Source: JAEDHM01 sp964368645 (lineage in GTDB: Bacteria > Bacillota > Clostridia > Christensenellales > CAG-1252). Taken from it: 64,000 nucleotides of DNA. Position numbers and translations under genes: made by a program. The DNA is taken from the NCBI GenBank assembly GCA_964368645.1, contig CAYJBY010000009.1, forward strand, positions 46,336 through 110,335. The letters are read 5' to 3'. The stretch's first letter is position 1; every line of letters begins with the position of its first letter. This document shows positions 17,570 through 25,709 of this stretch, piece by piece. The notes under the pieces are model-generated. The model made no database searches, was not told the origin of the DNA, and saw only the letters and a program-made list of their open reading frames with translations.

Positions 17570-18411
17570 AGTAATCCTCCTTTGTGCGCTTGTATCCTGA
17601 AGATATACTTCACGAGTATCGCACATTCTAAGCTTGTATTCCGTTGCAGTTCTACCATACGCCGATAAAGTTTGCGCTCCGTATAGAACCTTTGCACAGC
17701 CGAGCGTCCAAGGACTTCGGCGGGGGGGGTGCAATTAACGATACAAGCCAATCATAACAACGGTCAATCTTCTGACGTAAAACGTCTCACGGCATTTCCC
17801 TTGTTACACTTACATTATAATCTATTTCTCGTACAAAATGCGTATTCTTAGCGCATATAAAGCGCACCAAAAGCGCATAAAAAGCGCACACTTTAGCCTT
17901 TTTTCGACTTTTTTAAGAGTTTGACTGCCTTCAAAACCCACGTCTAATCGCCTAACGCCGCCGTTATACTCTTATTGCCGTAACCTATCCGTTAAGGACA
18001 AGTCAAGCTATCGCTTTACCTCTTTCCATATCGCACGCGTAACGCGCACACGCAACGCGCGAACCGCCCAAAAAGCCGTTTCCACAACAAATGGAACCTG
18101 CCCGAAAGTGGTTATTAAGCTGATTGTTAAGGTATTTGATTAATCTCTTGCGGCGAGCGGCTTACGCCCCTATTGTTAGTTAATGCTCCGCCTATATGTT
18201 AAGAACTCAGTTATCGACAAAAAATTCTGTATCAAGCCTGCTATCGGTGTTAGGCTATCGGCATCAATATCCAAACTGCTATCGGTGTCAGGCTATTGTA
18301 AATATTCAAACTGCTATCGGCATCAATATCCAAACTGCTATCGGTGTCAAGGTTGTTAATAGTGCCCAAGTAGGCAAAACTAAAATTATTCGCTAAAATT
18401 CGACCGTACTC
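17570..18411. repeat. Gene-free region with G8 tract and tandem repeats
   Basis: No supported gene. A G8 homopolymer lies near 17722-17729, about 150 bases upstream of the HPt start. AGCGCA-type hexamers recur at 17849-17893. At 18238-18350 there are four imperfect copies of CTGCTATCGGTGTCAGG alternating with ATCGGCATCAATATCCAAA. A minus-strand TATAAT near 17813 could drive the HPt gene, but I see no good -35. Confidence 0.6.
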
Positions 18412-19623
18412 TCAATCCTTTATGGAATAATGATACAGTTTTATTACGTTTTCAAGACGGTTAGCAACTATGGTGTGACGATAGGGTTTCATCAAAAAGT
18501 CATTTGCGCCTAGGGATAAGGCTCTGCGTTCGGACTCCTCGTCGTCACTTACTGTTGTGACTATTACGGGCACGTTGGCTATTAACTCATCATCGTGCTT
18601 GTGCATCAAAAAGTCGTAACCGTCCATAATCGGCATACTCAAGTCCAAAAGCACCGCTGAAATCGCGCCGTTGCCGTTGCGAAGTGCCTCAAGTGCGGTT
18701 TGTCCGTTATCCGCCTCCAGTATGGTATAGGTATCCTTGAGAATATTGCGAAGTATCGAGCGGTTGACCGCGCTGTCGTCAACGATCAGTACGGTAGCCT
18801 GCGCCGCGCCGTTTTGTGCTGCGCCGAAGCCGCCTATCTCGTCGGTCTTTCCGTAGCGGTCGATAACCACACAGCTCAAGCGGCGTTTTTTAGCAACGTA
18901 CAAGGCAGAGTCCGAACGGGAAAGAATCTCCGAATAACGCACTCTTTCGTCAGCCTTAACCGCCACGCCTACACTGCAAGAGAGAGCTTCAAGTCCGATA
19001 GCCGAGCCGAGCCGAGAAACCGCGGCGCGAAAATCAGCTACGGTGCTTTTCACCGCGTCGATACCCTTGACGTCGGTCATTAAAACCACGAACTCATCGC
19101 CGCCGTAACGGCAGGAGTAAGCCTTGTCAGCAAAAATCTCGCGAATAATACCTGCAACCTCTCTTAGTACCACGTCGCCGAAAGGGTGCCCGTACTTGTC
19201 GTTAATCTGCTTAAATTTGTCGATATCTGTGAACAGCATCGCATAATCTCTGTCGGTTAAATCCTGTCTGAAATACTCGTTGCACAGATCCTCAAAGGCT
19301 TTTTTGTTATTCAAGCCCGTTAAGGGATCAGTGGTACCGAGAACGTGAAGTTCCTCTATATACTGCGCCGATTCGTGACGTATCCGCGCGGCGATTACGT
19401 ATCCGACCAGTGCGGTTATAAAGGTACCTGTGGCGATGTAAAGCTCGTTCACCAGTACATCGGGGGATTTTAGGTGGTAAACCATCAAAACAAATGCCAC
19501 AACATAAATAGACGTTTTCAAGGCAACGCTGGTCGGCGTGCTGATAAATACGATTACAAGCAGAAGAATCGGAAAGGGGAAATAGATGCTTTGAGCGTTG
19601 GGATACGGAAGAACCGCCTCCAA
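18412..19623 (-). CDS. Diguanylate cyclase with C-terminal receiver domain (frameshifted 5' end)
   Basis: 403 residues as an uninterrupted frame from a TTG. Two or three membrane helices (to about residue 85) are followed by a GGDEF domain starting at TTDPLTGLNNKKAF with an intact GGDEF motif (bases 19090-19104), then a receiver domain (ATVLIVDDSAVNRSILRNIL, phosphoacceptor Asp in VLLDLSMPIMDGYDF, Lys in FLMKPYR). It makes c-di-GMP, presumably controlled by phosphorylation of the receiver. The true N-terminus is in the next entry: adding one T to the T6 tract at 19651-19656 gives a continuous 508-residue protein. Confidence 0.85.
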   Translation of the reverse strand: MEAVLPYPNAQSIYFPFPILLLVIVFISTPTSVALKTSIYVVAFVLMVYHLKSPDVLVNELYIATGTFITALVGYVIAARIRHESAQYIEELHVLGTTDPLTGLNNKKAFEDLCNEYFRQDLTDRDYAMLFTDIDKFKQINDKYGHPFGDVVLREVAGIIREIFADKAYSCRYGGDEFVVLMTDVKGIDAVKSTVADFRAAVSRLGSAIGLEALSCSVGVAVKADERVRYSEILSRSDSALYVAKKRRLSCVVIDRYGKTDEIGGFGAAQNGAAQATVLIVDDSAVNRSILRNILKDTYTILEADNGQTALEALRNGNGAISAVLLDLSMPIMDGYDFLMHKHDDELIANVPVIVTTVSDDEESERRALSLGANDFLMKPYRHTIVANRLENVIKLYHYSIKD

Positions 19624-19643
19624 AATAAAAAAGCTGAGTAAAG

Positions 19644-19937
19644 CTACTTCAAAAAAGTTCTCAATATCGGCAGATATTTGCCGCCTCTGACCTTACGAAC
19701 CTTGCGAGAGAATACAAAACCGCTGAGCACAATGTGAATCGCGTCATAAATCAAATACAGCACACATAAGAGTTTAGCCTGCTTGGTCGCAAATGCCAAT
19801 ATGGAAAAAAGCACCAGTACCGCCGCGTATATCACACAAGCCGCGCGAAGAATACTATAATTCTGACGGTTTATCTCCTCACGGTGATTGGTGAAATAAT
19901 TACGGTCGCTTTTCAAAAACTTTTTAACGGCTCTCAT
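19644..19937 (-). pseudogene. N-terminal membrane segment of the diguanylate cyclase
   Basis: 97 residues, MRAVKKFLKSDRNYF then two hydrophobic helices (CVIYAAVLVLFSILAFA and LLCVLYLIYDAIHIVL), stopping at TAG just after RTFLK. One extra T in the T6 run joins it to VALLSFFILEAVLPYP of the downstream frame, restoring a five- or six-helix sensor region. Alternatively T-TTT-TTG is a plausible -1 ribosomal slip site, which would yield the same fusion. The start codon is uncertain: GGAGG lies 14 bases before this ATG, and a GTG at 19982 is in frame. Confidence 0.65.
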
Positions 19938-20120
19938 AAATCCGTATCGATCCTCCGTATAAAGTGGATGCGTCCTCCCCACGAGACGCCTTTTGTGTTA
20001 TCTCCCCTCACGGCTTCCGATAAGGGGCGGTAACTTCTATTATCAATAGCTCAAACAGTCGCAGGCGGTACACTTACGCCGAGAAGTTACATCAGCGCAC
20101 GAATTGTTTATGTCACTTAT
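19938..20120 (-). promoter_or_regulatory. Long structured 5' leader of the diguanylate cyclase
   Basis: About 183 bases from the predicted start to the ATG. Minus-strand GTAACTTCT (20090-20082) pairs perfectly with AGAAGTTAC (20038-20030). Inside are a GGCG/CGCC hairpin (20080-20064) and CTAT/ATAG (20049-20037), whose 3' arm overlaps the closing stem, so the two are mutually exclusive. Next comes a hairpin CCCCT/AGGGG with inner CGG/CCG (20027-20004). It does not match the GEMM c-di-GMP riboswitch consensus as I know it. Confidence 0.45.
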
Positions 20121-20126
20121 AATATA

Positions 20127-20155
20127 ATTATATCAGAAACCCGCGGATAAGTAAA
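20127..20155 (-). promoter_or_regulatory. Promoter of the diguanylate cyclase gene
   Basis: Minus-strand TTTACT (20150-20155), 17 bases, TATAAT (20127-20132); start expected near 20120. Confidence 0.55.
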
Positions 20156-20207
20156 CATATTTATATCCGCTCCTACAACAGGCGCACGTAACCGAAGTCC
20201 GACCGCG

Positions 20208-20232
20208 AAAAAAGGGCGCAAGATGCGCCCTT
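20208..20232 (-). terminator. Terminator of tRNA-Thr
   Basis: On the minus strand GGGCGCA, loop TCT, TGCGCCC and T6, ten bases beyond the tRNA 3' end. Confidence 0.9.
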
Positions 20233-20242
20233 CCACTCGGTT

Positions 20243-20318
20243 TGGAGCTGCTAACGCGATTTGAACGCGTGACCTCGTCCTTACCAAGGACGTGCTCTAC
20301 CGACTGAGCCATAGCAGC
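20243..20318 (-). tRNA. tRNA-Thr (GGU)
   Basis: Acceptor GCTGCTA pairs with TAGCAGC. The D-arm includes GGCTCAGTCGGTAGAGC, the anticodon stem CGTCC/GGACG holds loop TTGGTAA with anticodon GGT, and the T-arm has GTTCAAATC. The discriminator is T and CCA is encoded. Consensus promoter upstream and terminator downstream make it a single-gene unit. Confidence 0.95.
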
Positions 20319-20338
20319 AAATATTCCATTGCCTTTTT

Positions 20339-20367
20339 ATTATAGGCAATACGAAATGGTTTGTCAA
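20339..20367 (-). promoter_or_regulatory. Consensus promoter of tRNA-Thr
   Basis: Perfect TTGACA (20362-20367), 17 bases, TATAAT (20339-20344) on the minus strand, 20 bases before the tRNA. Confidence 0.9.
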
Positions 20368-20390
20368 TCACTTTTTCAAGACTTTTTGTA

Positions 20391-20419
20391 TTGTACGGAA
20401 AAACAAAATGGTGTATAAT
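20391..20419 (+). promoter_or_regulatory. Promoter of the SecB-like/aminopeptidase operon
   Basis: TTGTAC (20391-20396), 17 bases, TATAAT (20414-20419), back to back with the tRNA-Thr promoter. The start near 20426 gives a leader of about 66 bases. Confidence 0.7.
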
Positions 20420-20491
20420 ACGCTTATAGGGCTTTGCACGCAAAAATATTTTTCCCTACGCCCTTGGAAAGATAACCTTAGGAGAACGTCT

Positions 20492-20917
20492 ATGGACATT
20501 AATCAATACATTTTACCCCAACAGCAAACCTTTCTCGAAAGCGTCAACTATCAGGTTTTACAGTTGGTTGCAGGCGGTTCACGCAACGTGCTGACGATTA
20601 TGGACGTATTAAGCGCCAACGTAATCAACGACAAGCAGATAAAGGTCGTCTTCGGCAGACAGCTGGCTTTTCAGCCTGTGGGGCTATTCGATTTATCCGT
20701 TTCCTTCGGCGCGATTCTCACATTCAAAGAGGGCGCATACGAGAAGGAAAACTGGTCTTCCTACGACCTTTCCAAGGAGATTATCGACAACTCACCCAAT
20801 ATAATCAACAATTTGGCGGCGCGGACGTCGTTGGTTATATCCGAAATCACCTCTTCCTTCGGACAGAACCCCATTATCACACCGCCCAACTTCCACAAAC
20901 AGAACAAAGGAGCTTAA
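20492..20917 (+). CDS. SecB-like chaperone
   Basis: 141 residues from the ATG behind TTAGGAGAA. The region LSVSFGAILTFKEG and the tail ARTSLVISEITSSFGQNPIITPPNF match the SecB fold family, whose core ends in the pattern SLIS..T...G..P...PP.NF. Classical SecB holds preproteins for SecA in proteobacteria; Firmicute SecB-like proteins serve export or toxin-antitoxin roles. No toxin gene is next to it. It is three bases upstream of an aminopeptidase, so co-translated. Moderate certainty for the family; role inferred. Confidence 0.65.
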   Translation: MDINQYILPQQQTFLESVNYQVLQLVAGGSRNVLTIMDVLSANVINDKQIKVVFGRQLAFQPVGLFDLSVSFGAILTFKEGAYEKENWSSYDLSKEIIDNSPNIINNLAARTSLVISEITSSFGQNPIITPPNFHKQNKGA

Positions 20918-20920
20918 ACA

Positions 20921-22036
20921 ATGCTTGACGAACGAATTACAACCCTTGCAAAGGGTTTGGTCAATTATTCCTGCCGTGTTCAACGCGGCGAAAAGGTTTT
21001 AATCGAAGCTATCGGCATAGATAACGCCTTGCCTATCGCGTTGGTAAAAGCCGTCTATGAGGTCGGCGGACACCCTATTCTCAATCTTCAGGATCCTGAA
21101 ATCAACCGTGCCGTGCTGATGGGTATGGATAGAACTCAAGCCGATTTAATGACGAAATACGAAGCCTACCGTATGGACGATATGGACGCGTATATCGGGA
21201 TTAGGGGCGGCAACAACATATACGAAAGCTCCGACGCGCCCCAAGCAGCTAAGGAAATCAACCTGAAGTACTACGTTACGCCGGTGCATTTTGACCGCCG
21301 CGTCAAGCACACGAAATGGGTTATTCTCCGCTATCCCAACTCTGCAATGGCACAGTTGGCGTCTATGTCAACCGCCGCCTTTGAGGACTTTTATTTCAAG
21401 GTTTGCAACTTAGATTACGGCAAAATGGCGGAGGCGATGACGCCCCTCGTTGAGCTGATGAACAGGACAGACAAGGTGCGGCTGGTGGCGAAAGGCACCG
21501 ACCTCAGCTTTTCCATCAAGGGTATCGGCGCGGTGAAATGCGCAGGCGAGATGAATATACCCGACGGCGAGGTTTACACCGCTCCCGTCAAAAATAGCGT
21601 CAACGGAGTTATCCGTTACAACACCCCCTCTCCTAACGAGGGGCTTTGCCACGAAAACGTCACCCTTACCTTTAAGGACGGCAGAATAATCGAGGCGACT
21701 TCCAATTATCCCGAGGCAATCAACAAGGTTTTCGACGTGGACGAGGGTGCGCGGTACGTGGGCGAGTTCGCCATAGGGGTTAATCCCTACGTAACGGCTC
21801 CGATGAAGGATATCCTTTTCGACGAAAAAATCAGCGGCTCTATCCATTTTACGCCGGGTGCGTGCTACGACGACGCGTATAACGGCAACGAAAGCAGTCT
21901 GCACTGGGATCTTGTTTTAATCCAAACGCCCGAGTACGGCGGCGGCGAAATCTATTTCGACGACGTGCTTATCCGCAAGGACGGACGTTTCGTATTGCCT
22001 GAGCTCAACGGTCTTAACCCTGAAAACCTGCAATAA
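20921..22036 (+). CDS. M29 family aminopeptidase (AmpS/PepS type)
   Basis: 371 residues, the usual length for thermophilic-type M29 metalloaminopeptidases. Conserved metal-binding segments are present: GEMNIPDGEVYTAP (residues about 208-221), the GARYVGEFAIGVNP segment, SGSIHFTPGACY, SSLHWDLVLI and GGEIYFDDVLI. These supply the Glu/His/Asp ligands of the two-metal site. Removes N-terminal residues from peptides in the cytosol. AAAGGAG ribosome site overlaps the end of the SecB-like gene; an ABC exporter follows 27 bases later, possibly in the same operon. Confidence 0.92.
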   Translation: MLDERITTLAKGLVNYSCRVQRGEKVLIEAIGIDNALPIALVKAVYEVGGHPILNLQDPEINRAVLMGMDRTQADLMTKYEAYRMDDMDAYIGIRGGNNIYESSDAPQAAKEINLKYYVTPVHFDRRVKHTKWVILRYPNSAMAQLASMSTAAFEDFYFKVCNLDYGKMAEAMTPLVELMNRTDKVRLVAKGTDLSFSIKGIGAVKCAGEMNIPDGEVYTAPVKNSVNGVIRYNTPSPNEGLCHENVTLTFKDGRIIEATSNYPEAINKVFDVDEGARYVGEFAIGVNPYVTAPMKDILFDEKISGSIHFTPGACYDDAYNGNESSLHWDLVLIQTPEYGGGEIYFDDVLIRKDGRFVLPELNGLNPENLQ

Positions 22037-22063
22037 GGGAAACCACAGCGAAAAAGGAGGACT

Positions 22064-22792
22064 ATGACCAACGTAATCGAGTTTTCTCACGTTACAAAAC
22101 GATACGGTAAAACCACCGCTCTGGACGACCTGAGTTTTTCGGTTAAGGAGGGCGAGCTTGTCGCCTTTTTAGGACCTAACGGCAGCGGCAAAACCACTAC
22201 TATCAAGCTATTGACGGGTATTATCGACGCGGACGCAGGTTCTATCTCCGTAGGCGGCTACGACATTGCCAAGCAACCGCTTAAAGCCAAAAGTACGGTG
22301 GGCTACATATCCGATAATCCCGATATTTTTTTGCGGCTTAAAGGCGCGGAGTACCTTGACTTTATCGGTGACGTTTACGGTGTCGGGCAAGAAGACCGTA
22401 AGCTCAGAATCGAAGAGTTAGCCGCGCGTTTCGAGATGACGGACGCGCTTAGAGAACCTATCTTCAACTACTCTCACGGTATGCGGCAAAAGCTGGCGGT
22501 TATCGCCGCGCTTCTCCACAAGCCGAAAATCTGGATACTTGACGAGCCGATGACGGGGCTGGATCCAAAATCCGCCTTTGAGCTGAAAAAGCTGATGCGC
22601 GAGCACGTGGAGAACGGCAATTCGGTTTTTTATTCCACCCACGTACTGGAGGTTGCGGAAAAGCTCTGCGACAGAGTTCTGGTAATCCGCAAGGGAAAGC
22701 TGCTTTACGACGGTTCGCTGGAGTCGCTGGAGCAGGTTCGGGAAGGCACTCTGGAGGATATTTTCCTTACCATTACGGAGGAGAATAATTGA
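22064..22792 (+). CDS. ABC transporter ATP-binding protein
   Basis: 242 residues with Walker A GPNGSGKTTT (residues about 35-44), a signature region read as NYSHGMRQK in place of LSGGQ, Walker B WILDEPMTGLDP, and switch His in STHVLEV. This type, with a YSxGMxxK signature, belongs to ABC-2 exporters such as those for drugs, lantibiotics or unknown lipids. AAAGGAGGA precedes the ATG. Its stop overlaps the start of the permease. Confidence 0.92.
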   Translation: MTNVIEFSHVTKRYGKTTALDDLSFSVKEGELVAFLGPNGSGKTTTIKLLTGIIDADAGSISVGGYDIAKQPLKAKSTVGYISDNPDIFLRLKGAEYLDFIGDVYGVGQEDRKLRIEELAARFEMTDALREPIFNYSHGMRQKLAVIAALLHKPKIWILDEPMTGLDPKSAFELKKLMREHVENGNSVFYSTHVLEVAEKLCDRVLVIRKGKLLYDGSLESLEQVREGTLEDIFLTITEENN

Positions 22793-24450
22793 AGGTCTTT
22801 TTGAAGCTCGTTAAGATTATGCTCTCCGCAGTCGAGCCCGGAGAGGACGAGAAAAAAAAGTCCAACCGCTTCTACGCAGTAGCAGGCGCGGTGGTTATGC
22901 TGCTTATCATTCTTCCGATTACGGTAGGCGCAGGCTACCTCGTTTTCATTATGACGGACGCGCTTATCAAAATGGGGCTTGCGTTCCGCTCTACGGCAGG
23001 GTTTAATTTGATGTGCCTTGCCATATCCACGTTCTCTTTTATCTTTGGCTTCGGAGTGGTGCTAAACGTCTTTTATTTTTCCTCCGACCTTTCCTTTTTG
23101 CTCCCCCTGCCCGTCAAACCGTTTAAGCTGGTGGCGGCAAAATTCGCATCTACCTTGATTTCGGAAAATATGATGCAGGCGTTACTCGTACTGGGTGTAA
23201 CGATAGGCTTTTTGATACCCTACGGGCTGACCGCGTCGGGATTCTTCGCCGCAGTGCTGGGCGTGCTGACACTGCCCGTTATCCCCCTTTGCTATTCGGG
23301 TATTATTTCCATCGTTTTGATGTCCTGCACCCGTATTATCAAAAACAAGGGCGCGGCAATCAGACTGACTCTTCTGCTCTCGGTGCTTTTCTTTGTAGCT
23401 CTGCTTTTCGGCAGCGGCATTCTTAACGGCGGACTTGACGCCGAAACCGCCACACTGGGAATTATTCTGGAGGGAACGGGGATTTTCGGAGCTTTGTCCT
23501 ACGTTTTCTACTACGTCAACTTCCTTTCCGCCGCGATGATGGGAGATTTTCTCGGCTTGCTTTATTACGTGCTGATTAACGTCGGCGCGGTGGGAATTAT
23601 GCTTTTCCTAGCCTCTAAGCTCTACTTAAAATCCGTTACAAGAATAAGCGGCGCGTCAGTGGGCAGAAAAGCACACGGCGAGTTGGCATTCAAACAGTCT
23701 AACGTAAAGGTGAGCTACTTCCGCAAGGAAATCCGCACTCTGCTCCGCACTCCCGCGTACCTGACCAACTGCGTGTTGATTAATCTGCTGTGGCCGATAC
23801 TGCTGGTGGTTTTCCTAGTGTTCGTCAACAAATCCGATTTTTTGATTAAAGCGGTCACGGCATTTAGAGTAGGCAACGGAACCGCAAGGGCGGTCGGACT
23901 TATCATAGTAACGGCAATATCCGCCCTGATTACAGGCTTAAGCAGTATAGGCGGCTCGGCAATCAGCCGCGAGGGCAGACACTGCGATTTTATGAAATAC
24001 GTTCCCCTGTCCTACAAAACTCAACTCAACTGCAAGGCTCTATTAGGCATTTTATTCGGATACGGCGGACTTTTTGTATATATAATCGTTACTGCGGCGG
24101 TGATAAAAATCGACGTGGGAACGGTGTTTCTATACCTTATAGTTTCATTTTTCACCGTAGTATCCGTCAATTATTTCGGTTTGTATCTGGACACGAAAAA
24201 TCCGAAGCTTATCTGGGACGACGAGATGAACGCTCTTCGAGGTAACTTTAACGTCTTCATCAATATGGCGTTGTCAATGGTGGCAACCGCTGTAGTTTGC
24301 GCCCTGATTTACGTCTTGGTCAAATTCGCAAATCTTCCCGTCCTTGCGGCAGAAATCGCACTTCTGATAGTGCTTGCGGCAACCGCTTTTTGCGCATATT
24401 ACCTTTGCACACGCAAGGGTGCCGCCAACATTAAGGCGTTAGACGTATAG
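22789..24450 (+). CDS. ABC-2 type permease
   Basis: 553 residues with roughly 12 membrane helices. The cytosolic segment FLLPLPVKPFKLVAAKF near residue 105 is the recognisable motif of large ABC-2 exporter permeases in Firmicutes (coupling loop to the ATPase). It begins with a TTG codon that overlaps the upstream TGA, with GGAGGA as ribosome site. Together with the ATPase it forms an exporter of unknown substrate; no peptide precursor or immunity gene is adjacent. Confidence 0.88.
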   Translation: MKVFLKLVKIMLSAVEPGEDEKKKSNRFYAVAGAVVMLLIILPITVGAGYLVFIMTDALIKMGLAFRSTAGFNLMCLAISTFSFIFGFGVVLNVFYFSSDLSFLLPLPVKPFKLVAAKFASTLISENMMQALLVLGVTIGFLIPYGLTASGFFAAVLGVLTLPVIPLCYSGIISIVLMSCTRIIKNKGAAIRLTLLLSVLFFVALLFGSGILNGGLDAETATLGIILEGTGIFGALSYVFYYVNFLSAAMMGDFLGLLYYVLINVGAVGIMLFLASKLYLKSVTRISGASVGRKAHGELAFKQSNVKVSYFRKEIRTLLRTPAYLTNCVLINLLWPILLVVFLVFVNKSDFLIKAVTAFRVGNGTARAVGLIIVTAISALITGLSSIGGSAISREGRHCDFMKYVPLSYKTQLNCKALLGILFGYGGLFVYIIVTAAVIKIDVGTVFLYLIVSFFTVVSVNYFGLYLDTKNPKLIWDDEMNALRGNFNVFINMALSMVATAVVCALIYVLVKFANLPVLAAEIALLIVLAATAFCAYYLCTRKGAANIKALDV

Positions 24451-24479
24451 CTTTTAGGTTCTCACAAGGCATACTAAAT

Positions 24480-24712
24480 AAGACATAAAAACGTATCCGA
24501 ATAACCAAGCAAGCGTACAGGACAAAAGTATAGATAAGTTCAGGCAAGTACACAAGAACAAGGCAAGCATACGCAACAAAGCATACATAATACCAAGCAA
24601 GTACGTTATTACCAACGAAAACAGAAACGACACAAAACTTTTATTTAAAACCAAGCAAGTGTACACGATAAGGCATTTATAACACCAAGCAAGTACGTTA
24701 ATTTTAAGCTAG
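24480..24712. repeat. Degenerate repeats downstream of the ABC operon
   Basis: About six irregular copies of ACCAAGCAAGTACGTTA and variants (AGGCAAGTACACAAG, CCAAGCAAGTGTACACG). Spacing is uneven, so this is not a CRISPR array. No gene is supported between 24451 and 25004. Confidence 0.6.
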
Positions 24713-24720
24713 TCTACGTT

Positions 24721-24747
24721 AAAAAACCACGCATATTGCGTGGTTTT
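24721..24747 (+). terminator. Terminator of the ABC exporter operon
   Basis: AAAACCACGCA, loop TAT, TGCGTGGTTTT: an 11-bp perfect stem usable on either strand. Confidence 0.8.
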
Positions 24748-25004
24748 CTCATTTTCATATTAAGTATTAAATTGTCTTTCAAGTAATAAGTTAGTGTTAA
24801 TCTGACATATTGGTATTTTTATGGTATTATAAGTATCCGTTACAAACTATGGTATCCGTGATATTGCGGTTTGCTTAGAACTAATCATTCGGAATTTTAC
24901 CGATTGTGCTAAGCCTTGATATGCGTAAAGTTGCAAATTAGCATTAACTATAATATACAAATTATTTCGGAGTGTTCGGGGGGTTTTAATTTTCGGCTAT
25001 TGCG

Positions 25005-25709
25005 TTACATCTTTATGCTGGCTATAGGAGTTTCCGAGCCGATTATATAAAGTTTCGCCCGAAGCCAGTGTAAGGTCGCGGTACTGTCCTGATCGACCGT
25101 CAGCCGACTGCCGTCCTCGCATACCGCCGTATAATCGGAATCAACCAACAGCTTCCGCGCATAGGTCGCTTTCGGCTTGGTATAGTAGGTAAAATCAGCG
25201 GTGCCGTAACGTGCGGTTCCCGTTTTTGTATATAATAAGGACATAATGTAACGATAGCTTACGATATTGCCGTTAGATACGGGAATACCGCCCTTACCGT
25301 CCTCGGATAAAAAAACGATTTCCGTTAAGCCTGTTATATTCGTCAGCCTATTTTCCAAGGTGTTATACAGAGTTAAAAAACCTGCCATAGACCGTGCCAA
25401 ATAGCAATTACTCGCGAAGGCTACGGGCATTTCCAATGCGGCGGTTTTGCCGAGCAGCATAACGGTACCGCCTGACGGAGCGTTGACAAGCCGCATTAGG
25501 TCGCCGAGCTTATAGCCGTAATACCTAATGCCGTCACATTCAAAAAGCACGCTATCCATCGCGCCTACGTTGACGGTGGCAATTCTTGCTATGTCGCCGC
25601 CTGCCACTATGGTGCAATCTCTCACCGCACTGTTGTTGAACATAGCGTCACAACCGCAAAGCAACACGATAAGCACCACAAGAACAGCAACGGCAACCGA
25701 TTTTTTCAT
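25005..25709 (-). CDS. Hypothetical lipoprotein, 234 aa
   Basis: An N-terminal lipoprotein signal (MKKSVAVAVLVVLIV then LLCGC) gives lipidated Cys20. The rest has a YYGYKLGDLMRLVNAP segment and repeated beta strands with no family I can name; the phrase FECDGIRYYGYKLGDL is loosely like molybdopterin-type or DUF4430-type domains, but this is weak. Its ATG overlaps the stop of the upstream 572-residue protein by four bases, so the two are coupled and probably act together at the cell surface. Confidence 0.75.
   Translation of the reverse strand: MKKSVAVAVLVVLIVLLCGCDAMFNNSAVRDCTIVAGGDIARIATVNVGAMDSVLFECDGIRYYGYKLGDLMRLVNAPSGGTVMLLGKTAALEMPVAFASNCYLARSMAGFLTLYNTLENRLTNITGLTEIVFLSEDGKGGIPVSNGNIVSYRYIMSLLYTKTGTARYGTADFTYYTKPKATYARKLLVDSDYTAVCEDGSRLTVDQDSTATLHWLRAKLYIIGSETPIASIKM

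Noticed and set aside
19938..20120. Known c-di-GMP (GEMM) riboswitch
   Set aside because: The conserved GEMM core and tetraloop-receptor elements are not visible; kept only as an unclassified structured leader.
24480..24712. Possible CRISPR-like array
   Set aside because: Repeats are imperfect and unevenly spaced, spacers are not unique, and no cas genes are present.
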